From Paenibacillus riograndensis SBR5 (GTDB lineage: Bacteria; Bacillota; Bacilli; Paenibacillales; Paenibacillaceae): a stretch of DNA of 64,000 bases. The DNA lies in the NCBI RefSeq assembly GCF_000981585.1, contig NZ_LN831776.1:5129187-5193186 (forward strand), written 5' to 3'. The translations under genes and the position numbers were made by a program. Positions 1-8,031 of the stretch are shown here, piece by piece. Position 1 is the stretch's first letter, and each line of letters begins with the position of its first letter. The notes beneath the pieces are model-generated. The model did not search any database. It was not told where the DNA came from and saw nothing but the letters and a program-made list of their open reading frames with translations.

Positions 1-151
1 CCAACAGACAGAATTCACTCTGATTCATTCCGGCTGGGATGAAGCAAAGGTCACTGAATTTGGACAACCCCATTCGGTTATCCGCGGCATCATGAACGGG
101 GGCTGGGAAAAAATCGTCAATCAAAGCCTTGTTAGCTATATAGAGGCTTAA
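1..151 (+). CDS. SRPBCC/AHSA1-family protein, C-terminal end only
   Basis: Only the last 49 residues lie in the window, in the frame beginning at base 2 and stopping with TAA at 149-151. The tail contains GWDEAKV and GIMNGGWEKIVNQSL, which resembles the final helix of AHSA1-type SRPBCC proteins, a hydrophobic-cavity fold often found beside ArsR regulators. The next gene begins 3 bases after the stop and is such a regulator, which supports the call. The substrate is unknown and most of the protein is outside the window. Confidence 0.6.
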   Translation, partial: QQTEFTLIHSGWDEAKVTEFGQPHSVIRGIMNGGWEKIVNQSLVSYIEA

Positions 152-154
152 GCA

Positions 155-487
155 GTGTCTGCCCCAGCCCTCAAGCATGATGTGTTTCAGGCGATTGCCG
201 ATCCTACCCGCCGCACTGTATTACAGCTGCTCGCCCGCAACGATATGCCCATTGTGGCCATCTCGGAGAACTTCGCGCTTTCGCGGACCGCTATTAACAA
301 ACATCTGCATATCTTGTCTGATGCAGGTCTTGTCAGCTCACGGCGGGTAGGCAGGGAGACAAGGTACAGGCTTCAACCAGAGCGGCTTATTGAGCTAAAA
401 GACTGGCTTGCATTTTTTGAAACATATTGGGACGACAGATTGTCACTGCTGAAGGAATTTGTGGAGAGCGCCCCTGATCCGCAATAA
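155..487 (+). CDS. ArsR-family winged-helix transcriptional regulator
   Basis: A 110-residue protein starting at GTG, with a GAGG-type ribosome site inside the end of the preceding gene. It opens with the typical DVFQAIADPTRRTVLQLL segment, then a helix-turn-helix around residues 30-60 (FALSRTAINKHLHILSDAGL) and the wing VGRETRYRL. No metal-binding cysteines are visible, so it belongs with the SdpR-like, non-metal ArsR proteins that sit next to SRPBCC genes and usually repress their own operon. Here the regulator follows the SRPBCC gene; the reverse order is more common. The ligand cannot be predicted. Confidence 0.85.
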   Translation: MSAPALKHDVFQAIADPTRRTVLQLLARNDMPIVAISENFALSRTAINKHLHILSDAGLVSSRRVGRETRYRLQPERLIELKDWLAFFETYWDDRLSLLKEFVESAPDPQ

Positions 488-561
488 AAGCGTAAAGCAA
501 GGTTAATTACAGGTGATTCCGTTCCAACAAGTCGACTAAAATGCTTATATTCGAACAAAAA

Positions 562-762
562 CGGCTGTGCGGTCCTCCACGGGACAGCGCAGCCGTCTTG
601 GTTCTAGCGTTACCTGGAGAACGACTCCCCATGAATCCTACGGCAACTTTTTAAGTGGAAAAAGGGACACTAATTTGCCGGAGTAACCTATCTTCGGGCA
701 GATGAAGTGGAAAAAGGGACACTAATTCAGCCCATTTCGCCATTGGACAAGAAATGTGGCCC
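562..762. repeat. Dispersed intergenic repeat, copy 1, left part
   Basis: The stretch 488-860 has no gene. From 562 it holds a GC-rich hairpin (562-595, arms around TCCAC), then two direct copies of AAGTGGAAAAAGGGACAC near 653 and 704. The same arrangement, with about one base in eight changed, recurs at 15252-15451. Similarity to that second copy stops after GTGGCCC at 762 and resumes at 2321, so copy 1 is split by the IS110-type insertion. The leading hairpin may also terminate transcription from the ArsR gene. Confidence 0.85.
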
Positions 763-860
763 TATTTATACGAAAATAACTTTGTCGCTTCACAGCTCGA
801 AAGTAAATTTTGCTTTAAAGATCCCCTATATCGGAACTTCATTTTTTTAAAAAGTGGGTA

Positions 861-2086
861 TCATGTAATAGGTGTCAGTTCCACTTGGTAGCCTAGCTTT
901 TGAAGTTTTTTAATCAGGTAATTTGCGGTCTGCTCTGGGGTGTTCAGATATTCCGTCCCCAGCTCGGTATAGGGGACTTTATCCCGAAGCATCACATACA
1001 TGATTCGGATCATCGCATGGGCTAAAGCGACGATGGCTTTCTGTTTTCCTGCCCGTTTCACGATCCGACTGTACATAGCGGAAAGCCGATTATTCTTGGA
1101 CTTGCTCGCTGCCCAAGCGCACTGGACGAGTACGGCTTTCAGACCTCGGTTCCCGCGTTGGTTCTTTTTACTTTTTTTTTACCGGCGCTCTCATGGTTGG
1201 CTGGACACACCCCGACCCAAGAGGCCAGATGAGCTTCACTTGGAAAAGGAGACACGTCGGTACCCAGTTCCGCCACGATGCTCGCCGCGGCATCCGTGCT
1301 CACGCCTGGAATGGTATCCAGCAGTTCAATTTCCTTCCTGTATGGTTGCACCAGTTCCTCAATTTCAGCTTCCAACGTCTGCATTTCACTCTCCAGATAC
1401 TGCAAATGATCCCAATGACGCCGGATCATCTTCCGGTGATGCAGACGTAGTCGGCCGTTCATCGCTTCGACCAGTGAAGGCACCTTCATCTTCAGCCGGG
1501 TATGCACCAGCTTGCGGACCTCATGCACCTCCAGCACTTCGCCATTCACAATCGAGTCCAGTAGCGCACGACCGGAAACGCCAAAAAGATCGGAGACATA
1601 CGTGGTCAGTTTAATGTTGGCATCTTGTAGAATTTTGTGAATCCGGTTCTTTTCTTGCGTCGCGTTTTGCTTAAGCTTGCGCAGATACCGGGTAAGGTCA
1701 CGCAAATCGCGGATGGGCTCGTCCGGGACAAAGCTTCCCTCAATCAAGCCGCAGCGGTGGAGCTTGGCGATCCACTCGGCATCCTTGACGTCGGTCTTCT
1801 TCCCGGGCATATTGCGGATGCGTTGCGGGTTGGCCAGCGTGATCGTACAGGTGCTTTCTAGAATGTTCCACACGGGTTTCCAAAAGACCCCTGTACTTTC
1901 CATGGCAATCTCGGTACATCCCTGCTGCTCCAGCCACTCCTGTAATCTCAAAAGCTCGCGGGTCGTGGTTCCAAACGTCTCGATCACGGACTTGGGTTTC
2001 TTCTCCAGGGGGCCACTCAGTAGACAAACCACCACCGTCTCCTGATGAATATCCAACCCGGCACAGCGTTCACGAATGGCATCCAT
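861..2086 (-). pseudogene. IS110-family DEDD transposase, frameshifted at a run of nine A
   Basis: The N-terminal frame runs from ATG at 2086 (GGAGGTAGGGAAT just upstream; an in-frame TTG at 2101 is less likely) to a stop near 1139; the C-terminal frame continues from there to 861. Together they give about 408 residues, a normal family length. Visible are the DEDD-type acidic positions (GLDIHQE, AMESTG, KTDVKDAEW) and the C-terminal transposase domain (LLDTIPGV, LASWVGVCP). The two frames join at A9 (1172-1180 on the plus strand): one more A would encode KKKS and restore a single frame. This may be an inactivating deletion, or a slippage site that still yields full-length protein. Confidence 0.85.
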
Positions 2087-2114
2087 ATTCCCTACCTCCA
2101 AGCTAAAAGTATGC

Positions 2115-2246
2115 GTGGATCATGCAACCTAAAGAGGTGAAATTTTATACACGTGCTCGTGGCAACACTCGGCGATCCTCGTCGTTGCAGTTGGTCAGAT
2201 TAGGTTACGGGATGTTTCACCAATATTGAATCGACCTCTGATCCAC
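2115..2246 (-). ncRNA. Candidate bridge RNA of the IS110 element
   Basis: In the 5' non-coding end of the element, GTGGATCA and TGATCCAC (2115-2122 and 2239-2246 in plus coordinates) are complementary and enclose about 116 bases. Inside, GAGGT pairs with ACCTC and a further GCAAC/GTTGC hairpin is present. IS110-group elements are known to express a structured RNA from this position that guides the recombinase to donor and target. The position and folding fit; guide loops matching the target were not established. Confidence 0.4.
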
Positions 2247-2388
2247 AGCACGATTTTACCAAATATATACTCTGACTTCACCTGATTTTCATGACCGACG
2301 GTGGCCGCCAGGCCATGGGTGATTAGGTATACTTTTTCCACTTCACTCTCAGGATTACTTAATTTTTGGAAAAATGAGTTCCCTTTTT

Positions 2389-2430
2389 CCAACTAGCACC
2401 TGCGAAGAAGGGTAAGCAGGTGCTAGTTGG
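2389..2430. repeat. Perfect 15-bp inverted repeat within repeat copy 1
   Basis: CCAACTAGCACCTGC and its exact reverse complement flank a 12-base loop. In the related copy near 15520-15562 the second arm has decayed by several changes. No T-run follows, so this is more likely a structural part of the repeat than a terminator. Confidence 0.8.
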
Positions 2431-2484
2431 AATTAGGATATTTAGACCGACTCCCCCTCAGAACTAGGCCTTCGCCGCCCCAAC

Positions 2485-2502
2485 AACGGTATTTCTGCCG
2501 TT
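2485..2502. repeat. AACGGYA-TTTC-TGCCGTT hairpin repeat
   Basis: A short palindrome found at least five times in intergenic DNA of this window (also 15601-15618, 29580-29597, 29631-29648 and, with a longer stem, 43942-43969). It behaves like a REP-type element. Confidence 0.7.
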
Positions 2503-2526
2503 GCTCATTACAAATTCGTCCAAAGG

Positions 2527-3007
2527 ATTTATTCTACAACTTTAAGCATCATTTTATCCACATGGAAGTAATCATAGCTTGCCCGAAGTCAGTTAGGGGA
2601 CACATTGCGGGCTGTATGATTATGGTGTAGGTCCTTCTGCGGACACAGTGAGCTCCCTTCACGTTCTATCCGCAGCCGTTACGGATAGGAGAGCCGTTAT
2701 GGATAGAAGATTTGGCTATTCCGCAGGGACGGACTGAGATGCCTTTATTTCTCCCTTTCCCCTTTATTCCAGGATCAATTGAACGATATAACGGCTCCTT
2801 GGTCCGTAACCGCTGAAAAAACAAGATTTTTGGCGAAATAAGGTCCCCTCAGTCCGCTGCAGTCCGCGGATGGAGCCCCATCCTCCTACATCCCATATAT
2901 CCTCTGAGGCTTCCAAGGTGTCCACACTTTTTTACACTGAATAATTTCCAATATAATTATATAAGGGGTAAGCTTCGCTTCCCCCAAAACAAATAAATTC
3001 TTTTCAG
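2527..3007. other. Gene-free stretch with interleaved inverted repeats
   Basis: No convincing gene. Two pairs of inverted repeats alternate: GAGCCGTTAT at 2691-2700 with ATAACGGCTC at 2788-2797, and CGGACTGAG at 2730-2738 with CTCAGTCCG at 2848-2856. A CTATCCG/CGGATAG hairpin sits near 2667-2689. The bases 2893-2960 resemble 15789-15842, the far edge of the second repeat copy. It may be decayed mobile or repeat DNA. Confidence 0.5.
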
Positions 3008-3035
3008 AAAAAGCCGGCCCAAGGGCCGGCTTTTT
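3008..3035 (-). terminator. Rho-independent terminator after the nth operon
   Basis: AAAAAGCCGGCCC and GGGCCGGCTTTTT form a 13-bp stem with a two-base loop-proper. It lies 43 bases beyond the stop of the last minus-strand gene and has T-runs in both directions. Confidence 0.9.
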
Positions 3036-3078
3036 CACATCACATATCGCTATCTCTATTGTCCACCAAGCTGACTAA

Positions 3079-3345
3079 TCAGGCAGTTTCCAGAACAGGC
3101 AGCAAAATTTCGAATACTTTGCCATGCTGAAGAATCGTCAGGCCACGGGATTTGTCTCTCATCACTACAACTTCAGGTTTTTGAGACATACGTTCCAGAT
3201 AGTGCTCAGGCACATCGCCGGAGTGGCTGATTGTGATGCCTTCCACTTCCTGCTCTTCATTTTCCTCCAGCGGACTTTCAACTACACGTTCAAAAATATC
3301 GGAAAAAGCTTCAAAATTATCGGTATATACAGAAATGCACTTCAT
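3079..3345 (-). CDS. Small conserved hypothetical acidic protein
   Basis: An 88-residue protein starting at ATG with GGATGGGATAGAG upstream. It opens with MKCISVYTDNFEAFSDIFERV, has an acidic middle (PLEENEEQEVEG) and a C-terminal beta-rich part (GLTILQHGKVFEILLP). No membrane segment or catalytic motif is visible. It follows nth by 44 bases on the same strand and precedes a strong terminator, so the two are probably one transcript. I do not recognise its function. Confidence 0.7.
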   Translation of the reverse strand: MKCISVYTDNFEAFSDIFERVVESPLEENEEQEVEGITISHSGDVPEHYLERMSQKPEVVVMRDKSRGLTILQHGKVFEILLPVLETA

Positions 3346-3389
3346 CTCTATCCCATCCTCTTCTTCATCTCTAACTCTTAATTAATTGT

Positions 3390-4061
3390 TCACGTATGAC
3401 TCTTAGCTTTCCTGATTACAGCAGTTTTCATACGTTTCTTGCCTTCCCGGCAGACATCCAGCAGCGGGCATACCTGACATTTGGGATTCTGGGCTTTGCA
3501 GTGATAACGTCCGAAAAAGATCAGCCGGTGGTGCGTGAGTGTCCACTCGTCACGCGGCACCGCCTTCATCAGCTTCTTTTCCACTTCCAGCACAGAATCC
3601 TTCCAGCCCGCAAGGGCCAGCCTTTTGGCTACACGCTCGACATGGGTATCCACTGCAATAGCCGGAACTCCAAAAGCGTTGGAAACTACCACATTGGCGG
3701 TCTTTCGCCCGACACCCGGCAGGGTTACCAGCAAGTCGTGGGCCTGCGGCACCTCGCCGCCATACTGCTCTATCAAGATGGAGCACAGACTTTGAATATG
3801 CTTCGCCTTATTGCGGTATAATCCGATACGCCGGATGTCACTCTCCAGTTCCTCGATGGGTACAGATATGTAATCGAGCGGAGTTTTGTACTTTTGAAAC
3901 AGGTCCTCGGTGACTTTGTTCACTGTTGCGTCCGTACACTGGGCTGAGAGCAGCACAGCGATTGTCAATTCAAAAGCGTTGCTGTGGTTCAGCTCACAAT
4001 GCGCATCAGGAAATAGATCACCGATGGTATCCAGGATGTGGCGGACCTCTGCAGCTTTCAT
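3390..4061 (-). CDS. nth: Endonuclease III (DNA glycosylase/AP lyase)
   Basis: A 223-residue base-excision-repair enzyme that removes oxidised pyrimidines and nicks the abasic site. The helix-hairpin-helix LPGVGRKTANVV carries the catalytic lysine, VDTHVERVAKRL supplies the catalytic aspartate, and the C-terminus has the four-cysteine iron-sulphur loop (CKAQNPKCQVCPLLDVC). ATG start with GGAGGGGACACT upstream. In B. subtilis nth follows dnaD directly; here about 16 kb, including leu and pro genes, separates them. Confidence 0.97.
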   Translation of the reverse strand: MKAAEVRHILDTIGDLFPDAHCELNHSNAFELTIAVLLSAQCTDATVNKVTEDLFQKYKTPLDYISVPIEELESDIRRIGLYRNKAKHIQSLCSILIEQYGGEVPQAHDLLVTLPGVGRKTANVVVSNAFGVPAIAVDTHVERVAKRLALAGWKDSVLEVEKKLMKAVPRDEWTLTHHRLIFFGRYHCKAQNPKCQVCPLLDVCREGKKRMKTAVIRKAKSHT

Positions 4062-4129
4062 AGTGTCCCCTCCACGGATTGTTACCCCGCCAGCAGCAGC
4101 GGGTGCAACTTCTCGATTGTAAATATTTC

Positions 4130-4172
4130 AAAAAAAACGTCTTGAAGCAGGACAAACGCCTGAATCAAGACG
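4130..4172 (-). terminator. Terminator of the SLH-protein gene
   Basis: Read on the minus strand, CGTCTTGA and TCAAGACG form the stem, followed by eight T. It lies 28 bases after the stop of the SLH gene. Confidence 0.8.
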
Positions 4173-4200
4173 GTGTTTCACGCGGAAAATCACCAAGCTC

Positions 4201-6954
4201 TTATTGTTTCGCAATCTCAACAAGAATATTATTATTAAAATACATTATAATATTATCATTATCTTTGAGAGATTGCACGGGTAAAGTCGTGTCGCCTTGA
4301 TGAATATATACATTCGGACCCGGAACAAAGCGGTAATTACTATCGGAAGCACTTGCGCGTTTTACCAGAATCTCATTTGTTCCACTCTCGTAACGCCAGA
4401 ATACACGGTTCTGCTGGCTGAGTACACGGATAATTGTCGACCCGTCCGAATCCTTGCGTACTTCCACACGGTCAGCTGTGGTTAGTGAACCCAGTGATGT
4501 GGTTGTAGACCCGTCACGGATAATTTTGACCCCGCCAGCCGCTGAGAACGTCTGTGCACCGCCTTTGTAATCCTTCAAGGTAAACGTTCCGGCAGCCGCA
4601 TCCACTGCGGTCAGCTGGCCTGAGTTAAGTTTTACCGCCTGAAGAGAGAGCGGCGAACTTCCATTAAAGGTGATATTTACAAAATCCCCCACCTTCAAAT
4701 CCCCGATCTTGATGCTTTTTCCGCTTTCATCTGTCATAGGCAGTGTGTAAGTATTCAGTACGGTGGTTCCCCCCGTCCATTTCACTCCCAGCTTATTTGC
4801 TGTTGCATCCAGAGTAGCAATCTCCAATTGCATGGATGAGTTTACACGGAGAACCGATACCCCGCTCTGATTATCCGCAAGAACCGCAGTGACTGCACTG
4901 TCAAGTGCTACATCTGTAATGACCGAAGAAGTACGGCCGAAGATTTCCACGGACTGCGGATAAGGCAATGTAACCTGCTGTGCATTGGCAAGCTTCAGTG
5001 TGATCGTTCTGTTCGCCACATTCACAGCGGTCAAAGTGCCGTCATATTTGGTGCTTGTTTCCACAGATAATGCGCGCTGGCCTGCAGCTACTACATCCAC
5101 TTTGCGGCCTTCCGCAAGTCTGTAACCCATATTAGCCAGAGAAGTGGTCGTAGCTCCATCATAAGCAAGTTTCGTATTCGCATCGATCTTTACCAATTGT
5201 GCTTTGCCGCTGCTGTCTGTAACAGTCAGAAGCTGGGTTTTTGCACTGTAATCGACCACAGTTGCACCGGTGAACTGGCTGATCTGCCGGCTCAAAACTT
5301 CAATTTTGGTCACCTGGTCACTGCTGTTCAAGGTGAGCTGTACATTGTCTCCGGCCGTTGCATCAGCGACCAGATCTCCGATACCCGGTGAGGCAACGCC
5401 GGGAATGATGACGGCTGGCGATGTGCCAAGCAGATTCACTTCACGTGTACCATCAGCCTTTTTGTAGACAATCGTTGAGTTTGTCAGTTCAGTAATCGCT
5501 CCCTGGACAGTACGTTCCACACCGGATGTTACTTCCACTGTCCGGATCAGATTATCTTTGACTGTATACTTGACGGCAGCCCCCGCCTTCAGATCAGCCG
5601 GCAGCAGCACTGCATTTTGTGAACTGAACAGGGTCGTGCCATCCTCCCATTTGAAGGTTTCAGTTGCACCCTCTGCTGTTTTGAACGTAATACTCTTTGC
5701 TGCATTATCTACACTTTGAATGGTTCCATTTGCCGTTTTATTGACAATTCCCGAGGTCACCTGTACTTTCACGATCTTGCCCGTACCGCTGAACGTTTCC
5801 CGAAGCAGCGCAATCTTGCTGGCAGCTGTAATCGAGGAGGCGGAAATGGCAGCACCGTTCACATCCACAAAGGCGGTGCTTCCATCATAGCTGTACTGGT
5901 CGTATCCGGTTGGAGAATCCAGCCAGATCGTTCCTGGAGTAACTTTGGCAAATACACCTTCAATAGTTTGTACCTGCTGGACCGGATCTGTCACTTCTAC
6001 ATAAGCGGCATTATAGGTAGCTCCAATGACAGTCACTTTGGTATATGGCTTAAGATCGCTAAAATTAATTCTGGTATCAACCGTACTGGTAAAATAGGCG
6101 GTGCTGTAGGTTACATTGAATACAGATGTGCTGCCATTGTTGAACAGCGTCAATTTTCCGTCCTGCATTGCGCTGATGGTCCCTTTGACAGTGTTGTCAT
6201 AATCCAGCGTGTTGTGTGCTTCTGCCCGGCTGAAGAAGGTGGCCAATTGCGCCCGGGTTACAGCACCCTGCGGATCAAAGCGGTTGCCGTCCAGCCCGTT
6301 GGCCAGCCCCAGACCTACTGCGGCATTAATATACCCCCGTTTGTTGGCGGCAACCTTCGCATCATCTGCGAACCCGGTAGGTTTGCCCGATACAGCAGCG
6401 GCTTCCGTAGTTTTGCCGAGTGCCCGGATCAGGAGCTCTGCTACCCATTCACGGCTGGCTTTACGTTCTCCCCAGGAGGTTTTGAGGTTATCAGGCGCCA
6501 TTTCTGCCGCTTTGTCCAGCAACCCCTGCTGGAAAGCAAGCACCACATAAGGCTTATAATAGTTGGTTACTTTGAAATCCGTTGGAAAAACTACATCGGA
6601 ATCGCTTTGGACATTGCCCTGCAGCTTCATGAAACGCAGCGCCATCAGCACTGCTTCCTGCTGGGTAACGGAATCCCCGGGACGGAATAGACCGTTATTA
6701 CCTACAACAATCCCTTGAGAAGCGAGCTTATAGATATGTTTTTCGGCCCAGAAGCCATTTTTTACATCGGTAAAAATTCCTGCTGCGGCTGTTGGAGCAG
6801 AACCATTATTTGCTCCAGAGGTTGCTGCCGGTGCAGCAGGTGCAGCAAAAGCCGCACCTGCTCCGCCGAGCACCATCGTGCCGGCCAGAATTGCGGCTGC
6901 CGCTTTGCTGGAGTAAGTATGAATTGAACGTTTTGACCTTTTTTGCCCGGACAA
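4201..6954 (-). CDS. Secreted S-layer-homology (SLH) domain protein with beta-repeat stalk
   Basis: About 917 residues from TTG at 6954, chosen because GAGAGGGG sits eight bases upstream; an in-frame TTG at 6981 has no good site. A signal peptide (AAAAILAGTMVLGGAGAAFA) is followed by three SLH repeats near residues 60-245 (FTDVKNGFWAEKHIYKLA, then YYKPYVVLAFQQGLL, then RGYINAAVGLGLANG), which bind pyruvylated wall polysaccharide. The remaining 650 or so residues are about seven degenerate beta-strand repeats of the type GTITAVN-TITLK. No enzyme domain is visible, so a structural or surface-display role is inferred. Confidence 0.88.
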   Translation of the reverse strand: MSGQKRSKRSIHTYSSKAAAAILAGTMVLGGAGAAFAAPAAPAATSGANNGSAPTAAAGIFTDVKNGFWAEKHIYKLASQGIVVGNNGLFRPGDSVTQQEAVLMALRFMKLQGNVQSDSDVVFPTDFKVTNYYKPYVVLAFQQGLLDKAAEMAPDNLKTSWGERKASREWVAELLIRALGKTTEAAAVSGKPTGFADDAKVAANKRGYINAAVGLGLANGLDGNRFDPQGAVTRAQLATFFSRAEAHNTLDYDNTVKGTISAMQDGKLTLFNNGSTSVFNVTYSTAYFTSTVDTRINFSDLKPYTKVTVIGATYNAAYVEVTDPVQQVQTIEGVFAKVTPGTIWLDSPTGYDQYSYDGSTAFVDVNGAAISASSITAASKIALLRETFSGTGKIVKVQVTSGIVNKTANGTIQSVDNAAKSITFKTAEGATETFKWEDGTTLFSSQNAVLLPADLKAGAAVKYTVKDNLIRTVEVTSGVERTVQGAITELTNSTIVYKKADGTREVNLLGTSPAVIIPGVASPGIGDLVADATAGDNVQLTLNSSDQVTKIEVLSRQISQFTGATVVDYSAKTQLLTVTDSSGKAQLVKIDANTKLAYDGATTTSLANMGYRLAEGRKVDVVAAGQRALSVETSTKYDGTLTAVNVANRTITLKLANAQQVTLPYPQSVEIFGRTSSVITDVALDSAVTAVLADNQSGVSVLRVNSSMQLEIATLDATANKLGVKWTGGTTVLNTYTLPMTDESGKSIKIGDLKVGDFVNITFNGSSPLSLQAVKLNSGQLTAVDAAAGTFTLKDYKGGAQTFSAAGGVKIIRDGSTTTSLGSLTTADRVEVRKDSDGSTIIRVLSQQNRVFWRYESGTNEILVKRASASDSNYRFVPGPNVYIHQGDTTLPVQSLKDNDNIIMYFNNNILVEIAKQ

Positions 6955-7071
6955 TAGGTTATTCCCCTCTCTATGGATCAATTTAAAAGACTGCTATATA
7001 TAGTGAACTTAAGATCTTTACATAAGGGACTTCGTCGGGACTACGGGGAATGTTTGGACTTCCGGCCGCTG

Positions 7072-7127
7072 TTGTCTGCAGATTTCTTGATTGTATACCG
7101 CTGTTCGCGGTGGAAATCCGCAGACAA
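7072..7127. repeat. Long hairpin with nested stem in the SLH/GerMN gap
   Basis: TTGTCTGCAGATTTC and GAAATCCGCAGACAA pair over 15 bp with one mismatch; the 26-base loop contains a second hairpin (ACCGC-TGTTC-GCGGT). No T-run follows. The remaining sequence in 6955-7257 shows only AT-rich promoter-like bases before the SLH gene. Confidence 0.6.
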
Positions 7128-7257
7128 AGGCGGACGCATTCGCTCCTCCAGTTCCAAACTTCCCCTCCACCCTTTTCCCTTTTGTTAGTTTTCAAATTCG
7201 CTTTATATAGTAATTTAAGTACTTTCGCCAGTCAGCAAGCCTATTCCTGCATTTTCC

Positions 7258-7923
7258 TTACAAACCGCTGTTCTCTCTGGTAAGCGGATGTTCCAGGTCC
7301 ACATGGCCCATGAGACTTTCCACCTGCTCACCGTCCACTAGAACCTCAACGCTCTTCACTTCTTCGAATTGAAAGAGGGTTTGGGCCAGCGCGCTGATGG
7401 CAAAAGCTTCGCCGCCTGCCCCAAGCTGTGCCTCATCCGGCTTATGGATATCCATAATAATCTGCCCGTCAGTGAATTTAAGCGATTTAAGCTCAATTTT
7501 TCCCCATAAAGGCACTTGATCAGGATTGCTGCTGCTCTGCAGTGATTTATATGCCTCACTGTATTTCTCCACAGCATCTGCATAGCTTATATCTGTCTTG
7601 GCAGAAACCAGCTCCATTTGCTGAGGATCCGTATAGTACACAGAAATGCTTTGGCTCTTTTTGGCTGGTGCTGTCGGCTGCTCTGTAGCTGCAGGGGAGG
7701 CAGTAGGTTCTGCTGTCGGTTGAGCGGATGCAGATGGGGATACCGTTGCAGTAGCGGTAGCCGTAGCTTCCTCTCCTCCTTCATTGCTGCCTGCGCCATT
7801 GACAACCGTTGTGGAATCTTGCCCTTGTTCATTGGCTGGAGCTGCTGTAGGTTTATCTCCGCAGCCGGATATCACAAGCAGAAGCAAAGCTGCAATACCT
7901 GCATATGTCAATTTCTTGTTCAT
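7258..7923 (-). CDS. Lipoprotein with GerMN domain
   Basis: About 221 residues from ATG at 7923, with GGGGG nine bases upstream (two TTG codons just before it are in frame but less well placed). The signal peptide ends in a lipobox, LLLVISGCG, so the mature protein should be a membrane-anchored lipoprotein. A low-complexity Thr/Ala/Pro linker (about residues 30-90) leads to a GerMN-type domain (SISVYYTDPQQMELV through AISALAQTLFQF), known from GerM, needed in sporulation and germination and thought to act at peptidoglycan. The wall-amidase genes lie immediately upstream. Confidence 0.85.
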   Translation of the reverse strand: MNKKLTYAGIAALLLLVISGCGDKPTAAPANEQGQDSTTVVNGAGSNEGGEEATATATATVSPSASAQPTAEPTASPAATEQPTAPAKKSQSISVYYTDPQQMELVSAKTDISYADAVEKYSEAYKSLQSSSNPDQVPLWGKIELKSLKFTDGQIIMDIHKPDEAQLGAGGEAFAISALAQTLFQFEEVKSVEVLVDGEQVESLMGHVDLEHPLTRENSGL

Positions 7924-8031
7924 CAACAATTACCCCCTCTGGATGAATATGGGCAGACAGGGCCGCAAAGCCTTTTTGACCTGCTGAGGCCGAAGCTGAC
8001 TTTGCGGCCCTGCTGTGCCGCTTGGCTGCTG

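Larger units (their letters stand above)
763..2320 (-). mobile_element. IS110-family insertion sequence (about 1.56 kb)
   Basis: Limits are set by comparing the interrupted repeat (562-762 and 2321-2526) with its uninterrupted relative at 15252-15643; they are good to a few bases. The element holds one transposase gene on the minus strand, about 235 bases of non-coding DNA upstream of it and about 98 downstream. No terminal inverted repeats or clear target duplication are visible, as expected for this family. A long 5' non-coding end is typical of the IS110 group rather than the IS1111 group and is where known bridge RNAs are made. Confidence 0.85.
2321..2526. repeat. Dispersed intergenic repeat, copy 1, right part
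   Basis: Continues copy 1 after the IS110 insertion: ACTTTTTCCACTTCACTCTC, a CCCTTTTTCC motif inverted relative to the left part, a near-perfect palindrome at 2389-2430 and an AACGGTA hairpin at 2485-2502. The same order is found at 15452-15643. Similarity ends near ATTCGTCCAAAGG, with a further short matching block at 2893-2960 versus 15789-15842. Confidence 0.8.

Noticed and set aside
641..680. ECF-type promoter in repeat copy 1 (GGCAACTTTTTAAG)
   Set aside because: No CGTCT at the 16-base position, and the related copy reads GGCAACGCTTTAAG.
2195..2392. 65-residue minus-strand frame at the IS110 left end
   Set aside because: It crosses the junction between the element and the target repeat, so it cannot be an ancestral gene; the region folds as RNA instead.
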